Part shown: positions 44,626 to 58,501 of the stretch, in pieces | Position numbering within the stretch: the stretch's first letter is position 1 | Layout: each line of letters opens with the position of its first letter | Assembly (NCBI GenBank): GCA_963924555.1 | Contig: OZ004586.1 | Span: 310,001 to 374,000, forward strand | Length of the DNA: 64,000 nt | Direction of reading: 5' to 3' | Origin: Crambe crambe | Lineage: Eukaryota > Porifera > Demospongiae > Poecilosclerida > Crambeidae | Translations under genes and position numbers: made by a program | Notes under the pieces: model-generated | Databases searched by the model: none | The model's input: only the letters and a program-made list of their open reading frames with translations | Told to the model about the DNA's origin: nothing

Positions 44626-47600
44626 CTAACAGAGTGAGTGGAAATAATCCACCACTTCACTGTGACCCTTTGCTTGGGCCAGCTGGAGTGGAGTCTTGTT
44701 AAACATGTTTCTGATGTTTGGGGAGCAATGGAGATGTTCAATGAAATACTTGACAGTTGCAAGCTGACCATACTCTGCTGCCCAGTGAAGTGCAGTGCCT
44801 GATATCTTGCTTTGTAACATAGTGTTGCATCCTTTGACTTTAGTTAGATATTGGATGATGGATGGGTGTCCATTCATGGCTGCAACATGTAAAGGTGTAG
44901 AATTGCTGTCATCCAGAGAATTGAGGTCACAGGCATGATTCTCTATGAGATTCTTGACGAGGTGGAGGTGACCTTCTTGTGAAGCATCGTGAAGTGGTCG
45001 TCTTCCATACTGACCAGGAACATTAGGATTGCACTGCATAATGTTTATTAAATAGTCACAAACATCACTATGTCCACAAAGGGCTGCATTGTGAAGTGGT
45101 GTGTTGTTCCACTTGTCCCTACAGAGAGGATCACACCTCATGTCTTCACATAGATGTTCCACTATCGATAAGTGCCCATCCTGTGCAGCATAATGAAGGG
45201 GGGTGCCATGCTCATCATTTCTACTCTCAGGGTCACACCCACACTCCATTATCAGGAACTTGACAATGGACAAGTGACCCCACTGTGCAGCATCAAAAAG
45301 AGGTCCTCCACCATGCACACCACTAGGAAGGTTGGGGTCACAATTGCAGTCGTGGATAAAATATTTCAATGTTTCGATGTGACCAAATTGAGCTGCAACG
45401 TGGACGGGAGAAGTCTGATACTTTGTGAAATCCTTGAAAATATCTTCCATCTTCATGAAGGTCAGCATTGTCTCCATCAAGTACTTCACTACTTTTAAAT
45501 TTCCACCCTGACAAGCTCTGTGTAGAGGTGAGAGACCTTCCTCGTCCTGCTCAAGGGGATCGACTTGGTGCTTTTCGACTAGATACTGTACTATGTTGAG
45601 ATGACCTGCCCAAGCTGCTTGGTGTAATGGTGTCATTCCATCTTGACCTAATGCTGCAGGGTTGCATAGCTCACTTTCGATCATGTACTCCAGCACTTTC
45701 AATCTTCCATTGATAGCTGCTAGATGTAGTGATGTATCATTGTTCGCATCTTTTGTTAAGGGGTTGAGTCCCTTTGTGATGAGACGCTTCACTTCTTCCA
45801 GGTCTCCTATTTCGGCAGCATGATGCAATTCCAAGCTCTGGTTGGTGGTGGTTTCTGCTGAGACTATCATGTCCAGTCGTGGGTCCTTCAAGTCTCTCCC
45901 AACATAGTCCTGTCATGTGAGGGAAGGAAATTCTCACTCTAGTACTAACATAATAGAGGAATTGTTGACTTATTAGCTATAGAAGTCTGGAAATTTATGG
46001 ATTGTGCCACAGACATTACAACCATTGTTTACAAGTAACAAATACATGGAAATCAAATACAAGTAAGCTGTAACCATGGATATTAAAACTAGCAAACATT
46101 AGGTGTGAGTAAAATTACTATGCTCCATTGTTTTCTTGATCTACCTATTAATAAATTTATCAGCGTTGAAGATATTCTTCTCTCATTAAATGAAGTGACA
46201 AAACCCTTTCATAAGCTGTGTAGATGAGGGTTAAACTAAGTGGACTCTCTTTAATAGGGAACTTCATCCTGGCTCACTGAACCTCAGAAAGGTCTGCCTA
46301 TTAAGCTCGATTATGCCCTAAAAGTTATTATGCCTAAATGTAAAAGAATATGCTACATCATTTATTCCTCCCTAATTATTGAATTAGGTAGAACTAGTAG
46401 CATGTTGATATTTTTACGTTAGGGGAATTTTAAAATCCTTACCTGGAACACAGACATTACAACCATTGTTTACAAGTAACAGCAATTAAAAAATACATGG
46501 AAATTAAATAATAAGTTGTAACCATGGATATTAAAATTAGTAAAAACCTAATGTAAATGAGTAATGCTATCATCTCTAATTATGAGCTATTACCCAAATA
46601 ATATCAGTAGCAGGTTGATGGTTTTATATTAGGGGAATGATGATTCTTATATCCTTACCTGGAACTCATCAGAGATATCGGTACCGAGTCCTGATGTGAA
46701 TATGCTTCCACCATCATCTGAGTGAGTGGCAATACCTGTTCCAGTGATGTCACTAACTGTGCCAAATGCCAAGTCAGCATTGTCATCACCATCAATATCC
46801 TCCACCTTAAGGGCAGCCATTTCCCCCACTAGAGAGAGGACAGGGTCTGGGTAGGAGAAGAGATATCAGATGACGTCAAATACCAATGGAGAGAACTCAC
46901 CTTTTCCCTTATCAACAGTTGAGACCTGAGAAGAAAGATCGAGACTCTGGTCTCCATAGCTGATATTCACGAACCCCAGATTTTGCAGAGCAAGCTGTTG
47001 TTCTTCAGTAATAGCATCTATTATACCGTCATCCAAAGTTCGGTATTTCATCTTGAAACCTTCATCAATATGTAGCAGTCGTAACACTGGACCTCCCAAT
47101 GCACTTTTCATCCTCTTCTCTAGTTTTCTGAATTCTTCGATGGTCATTTTGTTAAGCTCTATTTTACTTTCCAGAGAGAGAACCTTTTCTGGTTTCCTTG
47201 CTTTACCAAATGCATTACTTGGACATTCACAAACTCGTCTTTTAGAATACTCCTGGATCTTTTGTTTAAAGCTTTTAAGTGCCTCTTTATTTTTTCTTCC
47301 ACCAAATTTCTTAATCCAAAGCTTTATGATATGATGATCATGAAAAGAACAAAATCTAGACACTCTGCGAAAAGCTTCAGTCATTGTATCACAACCTTCC
47401 CATAATTTTTCTTCGAAATTCATATTATGCAATTCAAGGAGGCTTAGAAAGTAATCGAATGTGTACGATTCTTGTAGAGACTCTAGAAGACCAGAGATGA
47501 GGTCAGCAAATTTTGTTTTCATCTTTTCAGTTTCTTGATAAAGCTGACTCATTTTAATCTTTTTTTCATCTTCTGACATTCCATGAGTTGGGAGAAAAGG

Positions 47601-48444
47601 AAAATGTGGAATAAGGTCCACAACACTTAGCACTGAAAAATTAGTAGTTATTAACACTTAGCATAGAAACACTTCAAATAACATACCTGAACTGGCGCAT
47701 GAACTGACAGTAGAGGCAGCAGATTCTTGATATTGAGTTTTCAGTTGACCTGTTAAAGTAACAGTGAGAATTGTACTTCATAGTTAGCCAATCTTTACCT
47801 TGTGCAATCTTTTGAGCAAGTCCTCCATGACCAATAGTTTCGAGTGCTTTCATCAAGCTCTTCCAGGTGGGTTTACCACTCTTCTTCATCACATTATCTT
47901 GCTGATTGAGCCAAGCCGAAACCATATCTTCACGAAGAGGGTTCATCATCTTCAAGTTGTTATACTGAAGACCCAGTGCTAAACCCAACCGTATCAAGTC
48001 TTCTGGAAGTAGAGTTCCCAAATATTGGGTGACTTCAAAGAGATCATCCACTGTTAGTTGTGCTACAAAAGACAAAACAAAAACAAAAAACAAAACAAAA
48101 TGAAGAGATGGATGAGCTGAAGTAACAGTGTATGGGGATCTTGATATTGTTAGACTTACTCTCTGGGCCTGGGTTAGATTCGACATCACCACAGAGTATC
48201 AAGAGAGAGGGGAGAACTGTCTGTGCAAAGGACAGGTTGAGAAGGGAGCCACGATCCCCCAGATCAGATTGAACACAGAAGGTGTTTGATGTGGGGGAAG
48301 AGAGATCACCAACAAGCACTGGATAAAGAAAGCAGGAGTGTCTAGTATCACTAAAGGAAGTTGGAAAATACCTATTTTTTTCCTATGTAGGCAGAAAATA
48401 AAACATAGCTGCATACCTTCGAGGGTTTTTTCAGCTTCTTTCAT
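44626..48444 (-). CDS. DANK-E: 2A leader, Death, helical domain, variant exon 6, 12 ankyrin repeats
   Basis: Exons 48417-48444, 48160-48318, 47799-48062, 47687-47749, 46901-47632, 46659-46846 and 44626-45909 join to an open 905-aa frame, all introns phase 1. StopGo after Gly60. Death domain of the second subtype (VTQYLGTLLPED, PTWKSLMKALETIG). Exon 6 is unlike the other copies: 18 nt longer, the basic PPRKRHK stretch is replaced by LVGEMAALKVEDIDGDDNAD, while the second half (VSDITGTGIATHSDD) is kept. The preceding intron contains a partial duplication (about 46436-46560) of nearby intron sequence. Ankyrin repeats show private residues (DTSLHLAAING, HYAAQDGHLSIVEHL). Probable functional gene. 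Confidence 0.8.
48164..48190 (-). other. 2A/StopGo recoding motif of DANK-E
   Basis: GDVESNPGP, preceded by the same hydrophobic stretch as in the other copies. Confidence 0.9.
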
Positions 48445-49073
48445 GGTTGCACAATGAAATCCTGTCACTAGATTAATGGTAGTTATTATAATGTAGCTGT
48501 TTATTGTAATTAATAGAGTTTATACCTTCTTGTACGAGCCCCACCCCCTTAGCGATCTGCAGTAGCTTGATCCGGAAACCAGTAGCAAAAATCCGGAAAA
48601 TAGTGCTATATAACTAGATTATCACTGAGTTTATCAGTTCGATGGCAATTCCAGAGCTGTGATACAAAACTGGCAGTTATCTGGACCAAAAGAGAAAAAA
48701 AGAAAAAAGAAAAAAAAAAGGGCGTTCCCTTAAGTAAACAAACTTAATGCGCATGTGTAGTTTTAGTTCCATTATTCATGAGCCCCACCCAGCTACATGG
48801 TGCGCATTCGTAGAGTAGCTGAGTGTAAAATGCGAACTTCAAGAACACATGTCCTGTCTCTTGAGGTTATCAGTCAAGACCCTTCTTCCATTCAGTTGGT
48901 GTTGTGTGTCAGGATCAATAGGTATGGGCATGAAGGTCATGTGATTTTTTTTGTGTGTGTTATTTAGGCCTGATTTTGATTGTGTGTCATATTTCCTTTA
49001 TGTTCTATTTAAGGGAAGGGGAGTGCCTACCAACTCCTTAGAGAATAATTCATAATGTATATTTTCCTTGTAG
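48445..49073. other. region between DANK-E start and DLK-3
   Basis: Same sequence as 38400-38940 upstream of DANK-D, then a direct jump at about 49024 to the intron before the kinase catalytic-loop exon. The ~1.1 kb present before DLK-2 is deleted. No gene seen. Confidence 0.5.
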
Positions 49074-52000
49074 AGGAGTTTGCACTAAGCCTCCTTGCTT
49101 CTGCTTGGTCCTTGAATACTGCCCTGGGGGCACGCTCTATGACTACACACGATTGGACATCGAGATCCTCCCCCCTCAAGTGGTCGGGTTGGCGAGGCAT
49201 ATCGGATCTATCTCCACTCCAAGAAAATCATACACAGAGACATGAAGTTACTCAAGTGAGCCATGATATGCAACACAGAAAAGTCTGAAATAAGTGACTT
49301 GAAGATTGCATCATCCCATGGGAGGACTGGGTGGTACCGTTTATAAAAAAAAACAAACTGGAGTGAGGATACCACCCATATCCATTTCCCATCCACACCT
49401 CCTTACCATTGTATTAAGTCCATAATAAGGTAATAACTATTGAAGTGTCCACAATAGGGTACACACAAATAAGGGTATTCACTATTGGGTATTCATAATC
49501 CCACATCAGTATTGTAGTCTTATTTGGTGTCCACACTAGAGGCAGTCACAATAGGGTTAGTGTCAGTATAATTCATTACCTTTGTATGTGGTCACCATAG
49601 TCACCAAATTATAAATATTTATGCCCGTTGCCATGAGATCATCAAGTCCTAACGCAATTCATGAGGTGTTAGTCACAAGGACCACATAGAGTGGTTTTAT
49701 GAATATCAAGAAGGAGCTATGAGTGATTATGACCTCTCATCTCTATCATAGTATTCTTCTCTGCAATAATGATGTCCTGACTTTGGAGTGAGTCGTCATT
49801 TTGGTGAGAAGAGCATGAAGATAACTTTTGTTGGAACGGTTGGGTAGATGTCTCCTGAGATGATTAGACACGAGTTGTGCTCGGAGAAGGTGGATATCTG
49901 GTCCTACGGAGTCCTGCTCTGATGCAGGAGAAACCATACAATGTAAGTGAAATATAATGGAGTAACTCTTAACATATAGGAAGTGAGGAATTTGGAGTCT
50001 TCCTTTACTGACTTTCAACACATTGACAGCATTAGGTGTATCGCTATAGCAACCTTTGACTCTAGTTTACATACTTGCAGAATGTGAGTTCCTCTACAGT
50101 GATTTGGGGCGTTGGCAGTAACAGTCTCCACCTCCCCATCCCCTCGGCTACTCCAAGGCTTTCAGCTGTGAAAAAACAGCCCTCAGGTATTTTGCAGTGT
50201 CAGCACAGTCTTGTTTACCATTAATAATATATATCTTGTGCTTAATTAGTAATAAAAACATCTGTTTGATTGCATTCTCCATTTTGTTTCCTAGGCAACC
50301 CAAGCCTAAAAACAGACCATCTTTCCAGCAGATTCTGATGCATCTTGATCTCGTAGCTGGAGCGTTTCTAACCATCCCTCCAGACACTTACCTCATGTCC
50401 CAGGCAAGTTTCAGTTCACAATAATTATGTTAAATGTACAGTGATATTGTTTTGTTTGCAGGAGAGTTGGAGAGGAGAGATAGAGGAGTGTCTTAGCAAG
50501 CTTCGTATCGAGGGAATCCCTCCTAATGACTCAGAACTGATCCAGCAGAGGGAGGAGGAACTGAAACATGCTCAAGACATCCGAGTCATGTACGAGCAGA
50601 AGCTGACAAGCTCTACAAAGAACTCAAGTCCTGCAAGAGTCAATTGGATGCAAAGGAGTTGGAACTGACAAGGTGAGAGTTAACTAGGCTCCCTTTCAAA
50701 CCTCTGGAACAGGATAAGCACGTCCTTCCCGTGTCCACTCATTATGACCTTAAAGAGTATACAGAAACACTATATAAATGCATCCATGCTATGACCTCAT
50801 TGGATCCCATCTTCTCTATTCGAAGAAGAAGGGCTCTAGGATCTTCATTACTTGTTTGCTGTTTCCAGATGGGAGAGACAGCTGAATGACACAACATATA
50901 GGATGAAGCCTCAATCTGCAGGTGGGGGTTTCCCCCATCACACAGCACTTGATTGTGGGACAACTGACAGCAGTGATAATGAAGAGGATGGGACATTCCA
51001 ACCACACGTGCCCACCATCAAATCATATGACTCACCAGGAGGACGAAAGAGGGTGTGGCGTCGGAAGAGAAAATCAAGCCAGTCCAAAGAAGACAAAGTT
51101 AAAGAATCGTCAGGATTTCTGGACAGGGTTCAGAACTCTGACCTCCTCGCTCGGAGAGAGTCCCTCCCCCCACTCAGTAGTCTGATGACAACCACACATG
51201 CCCCTCACCACCTCTCCAAGCACAACCCGTCCACTCACTCCCTCCTCGATGAACCAGCTGTGTTGGATACTTTCAGTCGAGACTCCACCCCCCTGTCCAA
51301 GACACCCGACCACACCCCTTGCACCGGACGGCAGTTTCTCTCATGAAGTGACCGAACTGATCGAAAGTGTTTGTCACCCACGTGGTCACCGTAGAAACGG
51401 ATCCTTGAGGACTCATAAGAGACAAGGGTCAAGTGGATCAACCGCTAGCTCCAAGGGAGTGTTCGCAGATACCATGCCCCTCAGACCTCAGTCTCGTTCT
51501 AGTACTAATCTGAATAATACTCCAGTCAGACCTCGGTGTGGTACCAATCTCAGCAGCAGTCGAGTCAGTACTGCCCATTCCAGTAAAAGAGGTTCACTTG
51601 AGCACACTCCATCACGTAGAGGGTCAGGTTCTGGAATTCCATACTCAAAGATGGATTCATCCGATTCTGAGTCCAGTAGTTATAAAGAATCGAACATATC
51701 TACGTCTGTTGGCATCGGAAGTGGACTACAAGACTCAGTGGCCAATCATTCTACTGGAGAGGACAGCAGTGGCAACGTGGGAAGTAAATCTTCCATCGAA
51801 GACAAGAAGTCATCCGCTACCAGTCATCAGGGTTTCTATAGCAACGAGAGCAGCATGGATACCCACGGGTCAGATGGAGATAGACATGATGCTGATGGAG
51901 AGTCCACCAGTGACGGCTATGAAAACCAGTTTGACCGGTTCAGTGGGACAGAGCCTAATGAGACCACGGAGTCTAATATCGAGTCTTCAGTAGCTTCTCC

Positions 52001-52719
52001 CTCCCAAGCAGAAAGTGACGAATTCACCTCTTGTTCCACTCCAGGCATAACAGAATCAGACATCACCTCCAGTCTCATTCCGAAAATCCATTCCAGTAGA
52101 ACTGATTATAAGAATGTAACTGTGATGAGTACGACTGTATCCAGTCATCCACCCCCACCAACTAATGAAAGGGGCTCCCCTGGAACTACCCACAAGACTG
52201 ATCTCTTTGTTTCAGGGAACATGCTCACATACACACCACAAATAGTACACTCCAACAGCTGGCAGGAGCTCACACCCCCTAACAACACCCATAGCAACCT
52301 CCAAGTCTCCTCAATGGTGTTGCAGTTTGAGAATAGTGGACCACAATCATCGACTGAGCCAACAAGTTCAACCAGTTTGACCATTCCTGTGCACATTCGA
52401 CGCGTGCAGAACCCAGAAAGAAAGGACGACAGTAAGTGGACTTGTTTGGTGATATTAATATTGGAACCCTTTACCTATTATTGCAGTGGAGAGTTAGTTA
52501 CACTAATATCAGGACTATTGACTAGATATCTCTCTCCCCTTCACTCCAGGTGGCTCTGTAACGCCAACCATAGCCAAGCCTAAGATAAATTCCATGACTG
52601 CCATTGTTTGGAGTTTCTTTGAGAACATGTCCAAGAAGTCTAAGAGTAGTGGTAACCATCTCCAACACTCTGCTGAGCTGGAAGACAGTGGCTTCCAGGT
52701 AGAAGACTCACAGGATTAG
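49074..52719 (+). pseudogene. MAP3K12/13: DLK-3: MAP3K12/13-like kinase, broken copy
   Basis: Exons 49074-49255 (FCLVLEYCPGGTLYDY, then IIHRDMKLLN in another frame), 49752-49942 (activation segment), 50091-about 50146 ([16 protein letters not shown], truncated), 50295-50403, 50462-50672, 50869-52431, 52550-52719. It shares with DLK-2 the 10-nt activation-loop deletion and the TAG in GWMSPE, so both derive from an already broken copy. Private lesions: a 10-nt deletion in the zipper (after YEQKL), truncation of the third exon with its donor, and one extra C in a C-run near 51294 that splits the tail into two frames (to 51346 and from 51198). The tail protein is otherwise nearly identical to DLK-1 and DLK-2. 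Confidence 0.8.
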
Positions 52720-53034
52720 CAATCTGAGTGTATCTTTATGATCATGCATTGTCTTTTGCTGCAGAGTCCTCAAGCTGGTGTCCTGAATGATATATGAACC
52801 CTTTCCACTGTTCTGTTAAAAATAACATGACTGTGTGAAATTCATTGTTTTGTATAATACCATGATTAATTATATGAAGCTCCACCCACCAGTGATTCAG
52901 AGGGTAATTAAACTAGAATATGACACATCAAGCATTCTGTTCACCACATCAAAGGAAGTTACGACCACATCAAAGGAAAGTACAACCACATCAAAGGAAG
53001 GCAAGAACACATCAAAGGAATTTAGGTCCTGCAT
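52720..53034. other. DLK-3 3' flank with minisatellite
   Basis: Kinase 3' flank, then an accacatcaaaggaa array at about 52940-53030 running into the ankyrin remnant, as at 3811-4200. Confidence 0.6.
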
Positions 53035-53205
53035 CTTGACGAGGTGGAGGTGACCTTCTTGTGAAGCACAGTGAAGTGGTCGACTTCCATACTGACCAGT
53101 AACATTCGGATTGCACTGCATAATGTTTATTAAAATATAGTCACAAACATCACTATGTCCATAAAGGGCTGCATTGTGAAGTGGTGTGCTGCTACGCTTG
53201 CCCTA
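53035..53205 (-). pseudogene. ankyrin-exon remnant of a DANK gene
   Basis: Same remnant as 4201-4370 (PLHCASQEGHLHLVK, STPLHNAALYGHSDV) with a 3-nt insertion. It ends at the same point in the fold-back element, showing that the 0-14 kb and 49-64 kb blocks are copies of one rearranged ancestor. Confidence 0.8.
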
Positions 53206-53258
53206 AGGCTTGCTGGTGATCCAGTGCTGCGGAAGTGGCCGGGGATGGTTCACCAGAC

Positions 53259-54093
53259 CATGGGCGTAAGAAGCAGGGGGGCTGGGGGGGCTTCAGCCCC
53301 CCCACTCAAAATCCACATAGGCATTAGTATATGCAAAACAGATGCTGCATGTCAACTAAGTATTAATAACACCTACTAGCTAAGTATTAACATCACAGAA
53401 TGGTTAATTAAGTATTAGTAACACCTAACTCAGCAGTTAACTTGGCTCTACTATGGCACAGAGGAGAATTCATCGCTCCAATTCAGTTCTCAGGTAACTA
53501 TCGATGTAAGATTGCATATGTACATTATAATAAAAATTATTGTATTTGCAAGTGATGATGCTGGTCCATCTTCAGAGACCTCAATCACAAGCACTGATGC
53601 CACTGCATAGGCGGTGGAACAGGTAAGGCCAGTCAGGCCCAGGCCTGACCAATATTTTGGGAAAAACAAGATTAATTATTAAGTGCCTATCAATCAATAA
53701 TAAAATATTTTGGGATTAATTATTATGTGGCTATCAATCAATAATAAAATATTTTGGGATTAATTATTATGTGGCTATCAATCAATAATAAAATATTTTG
53801 GGATTAATTATTATGTGGCTATCAATCAATAACTTAAATACATATGATGCTCAAGTATAGCAAACTGTAAAACTTCGGTGTTCTGGGGAATTTGTTTCAA
53901 TTTTGGGCTTGACCAATCGAATCTTGCTTCCAACACCTCTGCACTGTTGAGCCAGTTGATTGTACATTGGTATCCAAAATGGGTGTGGTTAAGGAAAGTG
54001 GGCGTGGTCAGCTAAAAATTTTCCCGCGCGTTGCGCGCGGATCAGCACACATATATCAGCCCCCCCACCAGAAAACATCTTCTTACGCCCCTG
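53259..54093. mobile_element. 835-bp non-autonomous DNA transposon, 5-bp target duplication
   Basis: Termini ca(t/g)gggcgtaagaag are inverted repeats (14 of 15 bases). cagac is duplicated on both sides (53254-53258, 54094-54098). The paralogous site at about 4420 (ccagactagtctc) is empty. Inside, about 53687-53833 holds three to four tandem 44-bp units (core aataaaatattttgggatta). No transposase. Superfamily unresolved; its ends resemble those of the 330-bp element at 32044. Confidence 0.9.
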
Positions 54094-54099
54094 CAGACT

Positions 54100-54155
54100 A
54101 GTCTCGCCGCGCCAGACCTTTCTGCCGCAGAAAGGTCTGGTGCGCGCGCGAGACT
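54100..54155. repeat. short fold-back hairpin
   Basis: Second copy of the 4426-4480 hairpin (cagacctttctgc / gcagaaaggtctg arms) with a small shift in the CG-rich stem. Confidence 0.8.
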
Positions 54156-55263
<1,108 letters not shown>

Positions 55264-57543
55264 CGAGGGAATGGTACCCTTTGCCATGTGACAGAACTCT
55301 TCGACTGCTGGTTTGAAATTGGCAGTATGCCCTATGCTCAGAGCCACTACCTTTTTGAGAACAAGAAAACACCTTCCCCTGCTGATTTTATCACTGGAGG
55401 GATATATCAGACGCGAGGATGATTCTACACTCCTCCACTGCACTCTTCGTGAAGCCACCATTTAAGAACCTCATCGTCAATGGTCTTGTTTTGGCCAGGT
55501 ATGTTATGGTGGAACTGATAGTGGGTGGGTGTGGTTAGAAGATAGTGGGCGTATACATGTGGACGTGTTGCCAAATCATTCTTTATTTTTGGGACCAGAG
55601 AAAAGTGTCCTAATTAAAGGGGTGTCCTCATTGCAGGGATCAATTAATACAAATTAAGCGTCCTGATTAGAAGTCCCCTCTATAGAAGACGTCCTGATTA
55701 GAGATGTCTTTTATAGAAAGTGTCCTTTGAGGTACCCTCTCTCTGTATAGTGATGGACAGAAGACGAGTAAGTGTCTGAAGAACTCCCCTGACCCTGTGA
55801 ATGTGGTGAATAAGTTTGGTGCAGATGCCCTCCGTCTCTACCTGGTGAACTCTCCCGTGGTCAGGGCAAAGACGTTCAAGTTCAAGGAGTCAGGTGTGAA
55901 GGACGTGGTGAAGGACGTATTCCTCCCTTGGTTCAACGCTTATAGGTTCCTTATGCAGAATGTGGAGAGACTCAAGGAGGTGTGGCTTGATCATTGTCAA
56001 GCTTGACCTGTTTGTATTGAAATTTGATGTCATTTAGGAGGACGGAGTGTCCTTTGAGTGTAAGGAGGACTTTACTCCCACCAACATTATGGATCGATGG
56101 ATCTTCAGTTTTACTCAGTCCCTCATCACCTGTCAGAGATGAAATGGTCAGTAAGTGATTGGGGAAGGGGAGGTGGTGGTGAGGGGGTGGGGTGGGGGAG
56201 GGGGTGGGGGGAGGGGAGATGTGAGGTGTAAGAAAGGAAGGGGTGGTATGTTATTGGAGAAGATTGTGTGGATGTGCTATAATGTTGTTTGGTTCCAATA
56301 ATAATAATAATGGTCTCTCTCCCACAGAGTACCATCTCTACACTGTCATGCCAAGACTCGTCAAGTTCATAGAACAACTCACCAACTGGTATGTCCACTT
56401 CAACAGAAAAAGAATCAAGATGAGTACTTGGTCCTCATAATTATTGGAAGGAACTAGACCTGATTTGAGAGGTACTCTTCTTTCAAAGTTAGTAATAATG
56501 CTATGAGATGCAAGAATTGATTAGGGAGCTGTCAGCTTGTGTGATATTTCATCTGGCTGTTCCCAATAGAGGGCCTATAGCATGGTCACATGACAGGGGT
56601 GTGGTTATCCACATCTTAGAGGGCATTAGTCATATGATTATGACAGTCCCATTGACTTTGGCTCATCATAACTCATGACTACTAGTGGCCATGGTCTAGA
56701 AATTTGGTGTATTAACAAAAGTTTGAAACAAATTGATTGAGAAATAGCAAATTCAAGTAAGACAGAATCAGATTTATTTGATTTCTTTATGGAACTATAA
56801 CATTATATAGACCACATGACAGGAATTTGGTTCATCAAAGAAATAGAATTTCTACATGGTCAACTGTCACAATTATACTCATCTTACACTGAAAGGTAAA
56901 GGGTCATCATCATTAGGGACTCATACTGCATGTACTATCCATTTTTTAAACTACAATACAATTTTTGGGGGTTTCCATGCACAAGTACAGGTCAAATACC
57001 CCTAACCAATTCCTTGAAAATGAGCAGTTATTTCTATCTGACTTGCCTTGGTTTTGGGAGGATCAGGAAATGGACGCTAGCATTCTCTTTGGAGAGAACC
57101 CAGCCTTGGAGGTGACGGAGGTTCTGAAACATGTGCTCAGTGAAGAAGGGGGTGAAGGGGGCCATCATGCACGTCATCAGGTACACCACAGAACACAGGG
57201 TCTGCATTGACTGGAGGCAGTCCTCTCTTCCCTGCTCCCCCTATAGACATTATGGCAGTTGGGTAAAGGGTCTCCCACATAATAATGTGGAGGTAAAACT
57301 GATTTAATGAGCCTGAAGGAATTAACCATGTTGACATGGCATCAAATGTTTTGATTGTTTTATCCTTCCATTTTCCTCACTCTTGTTGAACAGGTCAGAC
57401 CTGATTGACGTAGGTATTGAGAGAATTGTGGCGAGAATGCAGTTGGATTGAGATGGGTCGTTACATAAGGGATATGAAAGTTATGCCTATAAAGGTCAGT
57501 CCATCCACACACATTAGAGTATAGGTTTCACCTTTCTCAGCCA

Positions 57544-57603
<60 letters not shown>

Positions 57604-58436
57604 AAGGGGGACTTTAAGAAGGTTGCCCCTGCAATCAAGAAACTGATGAGTCAGCAATTAACTGAGAAATTGAAGTCTTGGGTCACACTCTCTCAAAGGA
57701 AGACATCAAGGTAAGTGTTATAATCTATGAACAAAAAATGTGTCCTGATTTGAGAAGTGTCCTGATTTGAGAGGTGTCCTGAGAAGTCTCCTGATTATTT
57801 CAGAGGATAATCATCACAAATATAGCAATGGGACACAGAAAAATGTCTTGATTAGAGAGGTGTCCTGATAAGGAACATCCTGAATAGAGGTGTCCTGATT
57901 AGAAGTGTCCTGATTAGTAAAATGTTCTGATAAGAGAATTTCCTAAGTGCTATAATTACTAAGAACTTTGAAGGGTCTCATCCTTGGATTTAAGTAATAT
58001 CAGTCTACTAAAACATTAGAATGATACTTCTGTGTTTCCTATTTCTTTATACACGGTAGACCCCGCCCTCTCCAGCAAGTACTGTGCTTACACTGATGGA
58101 GAGCTATTGGTGCTGCTGGATGTGACCCCGTCCCAGGAAATGCTGGATGAGGGTGTAGCACGTGAGGTCATCAATAAGATCCAAAACTGAGAAAGAAAGT
58201 AAAAGTGGAGATATTACTTACAAACTTGAAAGTTTTGAACCTGCTGTTGTGGACTTTCCCACTTTAGGGGCTCGTGACACGGTGATAGTGATTTGGGAGG
58301 CACTGGGAGAGTTGGAACAGGCCCACGCACTCAGGAACGTCATCGGACAGTACAAAGACCACATTGAGGGAATAACCAAGGGTCCCATAGTGCAAAGGTC
58401 ATCCAAAACTGACCTCAGCAATGTGAAACAAAGGGT
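55264..58436 (+). pseudogene. IARS1: IARS-4: isoleucyl-tRNA synthetase pseudogene with internal inversion
   Basis: Same exon order as IARS-1 and sharing its Trp-to-stop and IQKLRKK deletion. The FTQ codons lost in IARS-1 and -2 are retained (WIFSFTQSLIT). Private changes: the KMSKR loop reads KTSKC, which would abolish ATP activation; the donor after NWYVHFNRKRIK is atgagt; and about 400 bp containing the MAPFTPFFTEHM exon is inverted (56884-57283). A last-exon deletion removes the ACSLV-type start. Not functional. Confidence 0.85.
56884..57283 (-). other. IARS1: ~400-bp inversion containing an IARS exon
   Basis: Compared with 7034-7433, 17714-18120 and 27373-27828, this segment is reverse-complemented. 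Flanks are atctta on the left and atgtggaggtaaaac on the right, both in normal orientation. The exon therefore reads on the minus strand here. Confidence 0.85.
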
Positions 58437-58501
58437 AAGAAATTGATAGTGGACAATTATTTATCGATTGCTGGACAGTCTAAATGGAGCATCACTTAAT
58501 G

